This document shows, piece after piece, positions 10,494-12,807 of a stretch of 12,807 nt of DNA. The translations under genes were made by a program, and so were the position numbers. Numbering within the stretch: the stretch's first letter is position 1; each line of letters begins with the position of its first letter. Origin of the DNA: Candidatus Ventricola intestinavium (GTDB taxonomy: Bacteria > Bacillota > Clostridia > Christensenellales > Aristaeellaceae); NCBI GenBank assembly GCA_018715105.1, contig DVMG01000138.1, forward strand, positions 1 to 12,807, read 5' to 3'. Below the pieces are notes generated by a model. The model was given only the letters and a program-made list of their open reading frames with translations, had not been told where the DNA came from and made no database searches.

Positions 10494-10522
10494 ATTATAC
10501 CAAGCGTTTGGGGGATGGTCAA
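10494..10522 (-). promoter_or_regulatory. Sigma-A promoter of murG with extended -10
   Basis: On the minus strand, TTGACC (10517-10522) and TATAAT (10494-10499) are 17 bases apart, and TG-G directly before the -10 makes an extended -10 element. Transcription would start near 10487, only about 27 bases before the TTG start. Confidence 0.9.
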
Positions 10523-10667
10523 GGCCGGTGCATCAACGGGCAATTTGTGTGGATGGAGAGGAAAAAGAACCGATCGTGAACGGTTGCTGTAAAGCCTGCG
10601 TAAAATTGTCGCAAGCGGACGAAATTTTGCCGGGAAGGGAAAAACCTGTCCGTTTGGGCAGAATATG
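10523..10667. promoter_or_regulatory. Region between divergent murG and PRPP synthetase promoters
   Basis: The gene-free stretch is 10461-10870. Besides the two promoters it holds weak dyads: AACCG (10568-10572) with CGGTT (10581-10585), and AAAATTGTC (10602-10610) with GAC...AATTTT (10618-10628), which has a two-base bulge. I see no coding sequence and no recognisable regulator site. The dyads are weak enough to be chance. Confidence 0.25.
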
Positions 10668-10676
10668 TGATATACT
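10668..10676 (+). promoter_or_regulatory. Extended -10 promoter of the PRPP synthetase gene
   Basis: TG-A-TATACT (10668-10676) is an extended -10 element. The matching -35 area (about 10646-10653, CTGTCCGT) is a poor fit to TTGACA, as is common for extended -10 promoters. Transcription would start near 10683, leaving a leader of nearly 190 bases before the start codon. Confidence 0.6.
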
Positions 10677-10741
10677 AAAATAGATTGATACGCCGCCCCA
10701 TGGGAATTTTCATGAAATGGCGTCTGAATATCGCGGGAGGA

Positions 10742-10787
10742 GCGGCCGTTTCCTGCGCGGGGTGCGTTTTTTGCGCCCGGCGGCCGC
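10742..10787 (+). other. GC-rich nested hairpin in the PRPP synthetase leader
   Basis: GCGGCCG (10742-10748) is a perfect inverted repeat of CGGCCGC (10781-10787). Inside it, GGGTGC (10760-10765) pairs with GCGCCC (10773-10778) around a loop of G and six T. No T-run follows directly, so it is not an ordinary terminator. It could be a regulatory or stabilising leader structure. It matches no riboswitch class I can recognise. Confidence 0.5.
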
Positions 10788-10870
10788 CTGCATGCGCCTG
10801 ATTTTTGGAAAGTCAACATCATGCTTTCCGATGGGGTCACCGATGGAACTACGTGAGAAAGGGAATCAGC

Positions 10871-12064
10871 ATGAACGAGATGATCAACTCCGAGGCGTCC
10901 CAGAAGTTTCCCATGCGCCCGGTAGCGCCGCTCGGCGTCATTGCCATGCGTGGCTGTGAGGAGATCGGCAACCGGGTCAACGACTATCTGATGAGCTGGC
11001 AGGTGGAAAACGCCGCCGTGGATCAGAAGCTGCACAGCTTTTACGGTTCGGACAAAAACGGTTTTCTGCTGGAGGCACACTGCCCGAGATTTGGCACGGG
11101 TGAAGGAAAAGGCATGCTCAAGGACTCCGTGCGGGGATATGATCTGTTCATCATCTGCGACGTGGGCGCTTATCAGTGCACCTACAAGCTTTATGGACGG
11201 GATGTGCCGATGACGCCGGATGAGCATTATGCCGATCTCAAGCGCGTGATTGCCGCCGTCAGCGGCAAAGCCTACCGCATCAACGTCATCATGCCGATGC
11301 TCTATGAAGGCCGCCAGCACCGGCGCACGGCCCGCGAATCCATGGACTGCGCCGTGATGCTCCAGGAACTGGTCCACATGGGCGTGTCCAACATCATCAC
11401 GTTTGACGCGCACGATCCGAGGGTGCAAAATGCCATCCCGCTCAGCGGGTTTGAGAGCATCATGCCGACCTATCAGATGCTCAAGGCCATGTGCCACACC
11501 TATGATGACCTGAAGATCGATAAGGATCACATGATGGTCATCTCTCCGGACGAGGGCGCGCTCAACCGTAATATTTATTACAGCTCAGCCCTGAGTGTGG
11601 AGATGGGTATGTTTTACAAGCGCCGGGATTACACCCGCGTGGTCAACGGGCGCAACCCGATCATCGCGCATGAATATCTGGGGGCCAGCGTGGAGGGAAA
11701 GGATGTCTTCGTGGCGGATGACATCATCGCCTCCGGCGATTCTATCCTGGATTTGGCTTATAATCTCAAGCGGCGCAAGGCCAAGCGCGTGTTTGCCGGC
11801 GCGACATTCGCCTTCTTCACAAGCGGCCTTGACGCGTTCAACAAGGCTTATCAGGAAGGCATCATCGATCATGTGTTTGCCACCAACCTGACCTATACTC
11901 CGCCGGAGGTGCTTCATGCGCCCTGGTTTACGCAGGCGGATATGTCCAAATACATGGCGTTTGTCATCGCCACGCTCAACCACGATCAGTCTCTGAGCTA
12001 TCTGCTCAATCCGTGGAACCGCATTGAAAAGCTGCTGACCCGTTATCGCTCGGAACATCCGTAA
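10871..12064 (+). CDS. prs: Ribose-phosphate pyrophosphokinase (PRPP synthetase), divergent long form
   Basis: A 397-residue protein; classical bacterial Prs is about 310-320. It should make PRPP from ribose 5-phosphate and ATP for purine, pyrimidine, histidine and NAD synthesis. The family layout is visible: RQHRRTARES (148-157) replaces the ATP-loop RQDRK...RE; FDAHDPRVQNAIP (178-190) corresponds to DLH...QIQGFF; SPDEGALNR (225-233) to SPDxGG..R; and VFVADDIIASGDSILD (279-294) is the PRPP/ribose-5-phosphate loop, with ASGDS in place of the usual TGGT. Extra length lies at the N-terminus, in the 60-115 region and in a C-terminal tail after about 340. The variant fits the long clostridial Prs group, as I recall it, but a related phosphoribosyl-type regulator cannot be excluded. 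The ATG at 10871 has AAAGGGA (10858-10864) 6 bases upstream. It is followed by a strong terminator, so it is probably monocistronic. Confidence 0.85.
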   Translation: MNEMINSEASQKFPMRPVAPLGVIAMRGCEEIGNRVNDYLMSWQVENAAVDQKLHSFYGSDKNGFLLEAHCPRFGTGEGKGMLKDSVRGYDLFIICDVGAYQCTYKLYGRDVPMTPDEHYADLKRVIAAVSGKAYRINVIMPMLYEGRQHRRTARESMDCAVMLQELVHMGVSNIITFDAHDPRVQNAIPLSGFESIMPTYQMLKAMCHTYDDLKIDKDHMMVISPDEGALNRNIYYSSALSVEMGMFYKRRDYTRVVNGRNPIIAHEYLGASVEGKDVFVADDIIASGDSILDLAYNLKRRKAKRVFAGATFAFFTSGLDAFNKAYQEGIIDHVFATNLTYTPPEVLHAPWFTQADMSKYMAFVIATLNHDQSLSYLLNPWNRIEKLLTRYRSEHP

Positions 12065-12071
12065 GGATGCC

Positions 12072-12110
12072 GCGGTCTCTTCCGGCATATGCTGGAAGAG
12101 GCCGCTTTTT
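12072..12110 (+). terminator. Rho-independent terminator after the PRPP synthetase gene
   Basis: GCGGTCTCTTCC (12072-12083) pairs with GGAAGAGGCCGC (12094-12105) over 12 bases with one G-T wobble, a 10-base loop and a following TTTTT. It begins 8 bases after the stop codon. Confidence 0.93.
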
Positions 12111-12236
12111 GGCTTGTTTCATGCGATGCGCGATGGATTCCCATGTCATAGGAGATAACCGTATCGTCCCTGCAAAGGCCGTTGAAGAAAATAAACGATT
12201 CGCTCAGCTTAGGATAATGGATAGGTAGGTGCGAAT

Positions 12237-12807
12237 ATGGCATTTTTCAAATATCAGGATCAATCCATTTTTTACAAAGAATACGGACAAGGCGAGCCGC
12301 TCATCTTCCTGCATGGCAATACCGCTTCTTCCAAAATGTCCGAACTTCTTATGCCGCTGTATGCAGGGGATTTCAGATGTATTCTGATTGACTTTTTAGG
12401 GAACGGGCAGTCAGACCGAGTGGAAAAATTTTCACCGGATATGTGGCATGACGAAGCCTTGCAGGCGATTGCGCTTACCGAGCATTTACAATGCGGAAAA
12501 GTCAGCCTTGTCGGAACAAGCGGCGGCGCATGGGCCGCGGTCAATGCGGCGTTGGAACGCCCCGACCTGTTTCATGCAGTCGTGGTAGACAGCTTTGACG
12601 GACGGACTCTCCATGAAAATTTTTCTGCGAACCTTTTATTCGAAAGGAAAGCGGCGAAAGAAGATACGCAGTCAAGACAGTTTTATGAATGGTGCCAGGG
12701 CGCAGACTGGGAAAAGGTCGTTGACCTGGATACAGAAGCGTTATGGAAGTGTGCGCAGGAAGAGCGCCCGCTGTTCCATAAGCCGTTGGAGGAATTAAAA
12801 ACGCCTA
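12237..12807 (+). CDS. Alpha/beta hydrolase (5' part, cut by the window edge)
   Basis: The first 190 codons are present and open to the edge. The fold's early signatures are clear: strand PLIFLHGN (21-28) with the oxyanion-hole HG (26-27), ILIDFLGNGQSD (49-60), and the nucleophile elbow SLVGTSGGAWA (90-100) with Ser95 in G-x-S-x-G. The acid and His of the triad would lie beyond or near the edge, so they cannot be checked. Soluble, no signal peptide; substrate unknown, such proteins being esterases, lactonases, peptidases or haloperoxidase-like enzymes. The ATG at 12237 has AGGTAGG (12223-12229) 7 bases upstream. It follows the prs terminator after about 125 bases in which I find no convincing promoter. 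Its base composition is visibly less GC-rich, with more A/T-ending codons than its neighbours, which may indicate recent acquisition. Confidence 0.88.
   Translation, partial: MAFFKYQDQSIFYKEYGQGEPLIFLHGNTASSKMSELLMPLYAGDFRCILIDFLGNGQSDRVEKFSPDMWHDEALQAIALTEHLQCGKVSLVGTSGGAWAAVNAALERPDLFHAVVVDSFDGRTLHENFSANLLFERKAAKEDTQSRQFYEWCQGADWEKVVDLDTEALWKCAQEERPLFHKPLEELKTP

Noticed and set aside
10805..10870. Upstream start for the PRPP synthetase adding 22 residues
   Set aside because: No ribosome site precedes it and the added residues do not look like family sequence. The ATG at 10871 is preceded by AAAGGGA.
10717..10959. An 80-codon plus-strand frame in the PRPP synthetase leader as a leader peptide gene
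   Set aside because: Its product is arginine-rich without a run of codons suited to attenuation, and it overlaps the true gene in another frame. It does have a GGAGGAG-like sequence nearby, but that lies inside the frame, not before it.
12111..12236. Possible promoter or small peptide before the hydrolase
   Set aside because: A GATAAT at 12213-12218 has no -35 box at 16-18 bases, and the short frames found lack ribosome sites. Nothing there can be supported.

Overview
The window reads as chromosomal DNA from an anaerobic, fairly GC-rich member of the Firmicutes (Clostridia in the broad sense, possibly Christensenellales or Oscillospirales). The evidence is a five-domain pyruvate:ferredoxin oxidoreductase, a Firmicutes-like MurG, an unusually long and divergent PRPP synthetase typical of Clostridia, strong AGGAGG-type ribosome sites, TTG and GTG starts, and near-consensus sigma-A promoters. 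The genus cannot be fixed from the sequence alone.

Layout, left to right. (1) Positions 1-635, minus strand: 5' part of a single-pass membrane protein with an Asp/Tyr/Gly-rich cytoplasmic head and a Thr/Pro-rich outer stalk; it runs off the left edge and has its own promoter at 689-717. (2) Positions 854-4354, minus strand: a complete pyruvate:ferredoxin oxidoreductase with its own promoter (TTGACA-17-TATAAT) and terminator. (3) Positions 4683-9166, plus strand: a likely four-gene operon from a promoter at 4591-4619 to a terminator at 9158-9194. It encodes a TauE/SafE-family permease, two tandem paralogous GtrII-like membrane glucosyltransferases, and a GNAT acetyltransferase whose start overlaps the preceding stop (ATGA). 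(4) Positions 9399-10460, minus strand: murG with a TTG start and a strong promoter, reading towards the same bidirectional hairpin that ends the operon. (5) Positions 10871-12064, plus strand: a PRPP synthetase-family protein with a structured leader and a clear terminator. (6) Positions 12237-12807, plus strand: the first 190 codons of an alpha/beta hydrolase, cut by the right edge and visibly less GC-rich than its neighbours.

Functionally the window mixes core metabolism (pyruvate oxidation to acetyl-CoA with reduced ferredoxin; PRPP for nucleotides), cell-wall synthesis (lipid II) and a small accessory operon that probably decorates a surface glycan or lipid-linked sugar. I see no CRISPR array, tRNA, rRNA, transposase or phage gene. 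The least explained parts are the GtrII pair, where the second copy has lost residues present in the first; the 200-bp AT-richer stretch downstream of murG; the dyads between the divergent promoters; and the folded leader of the PRPP synthetase gene. None of these by itself proves a new system.
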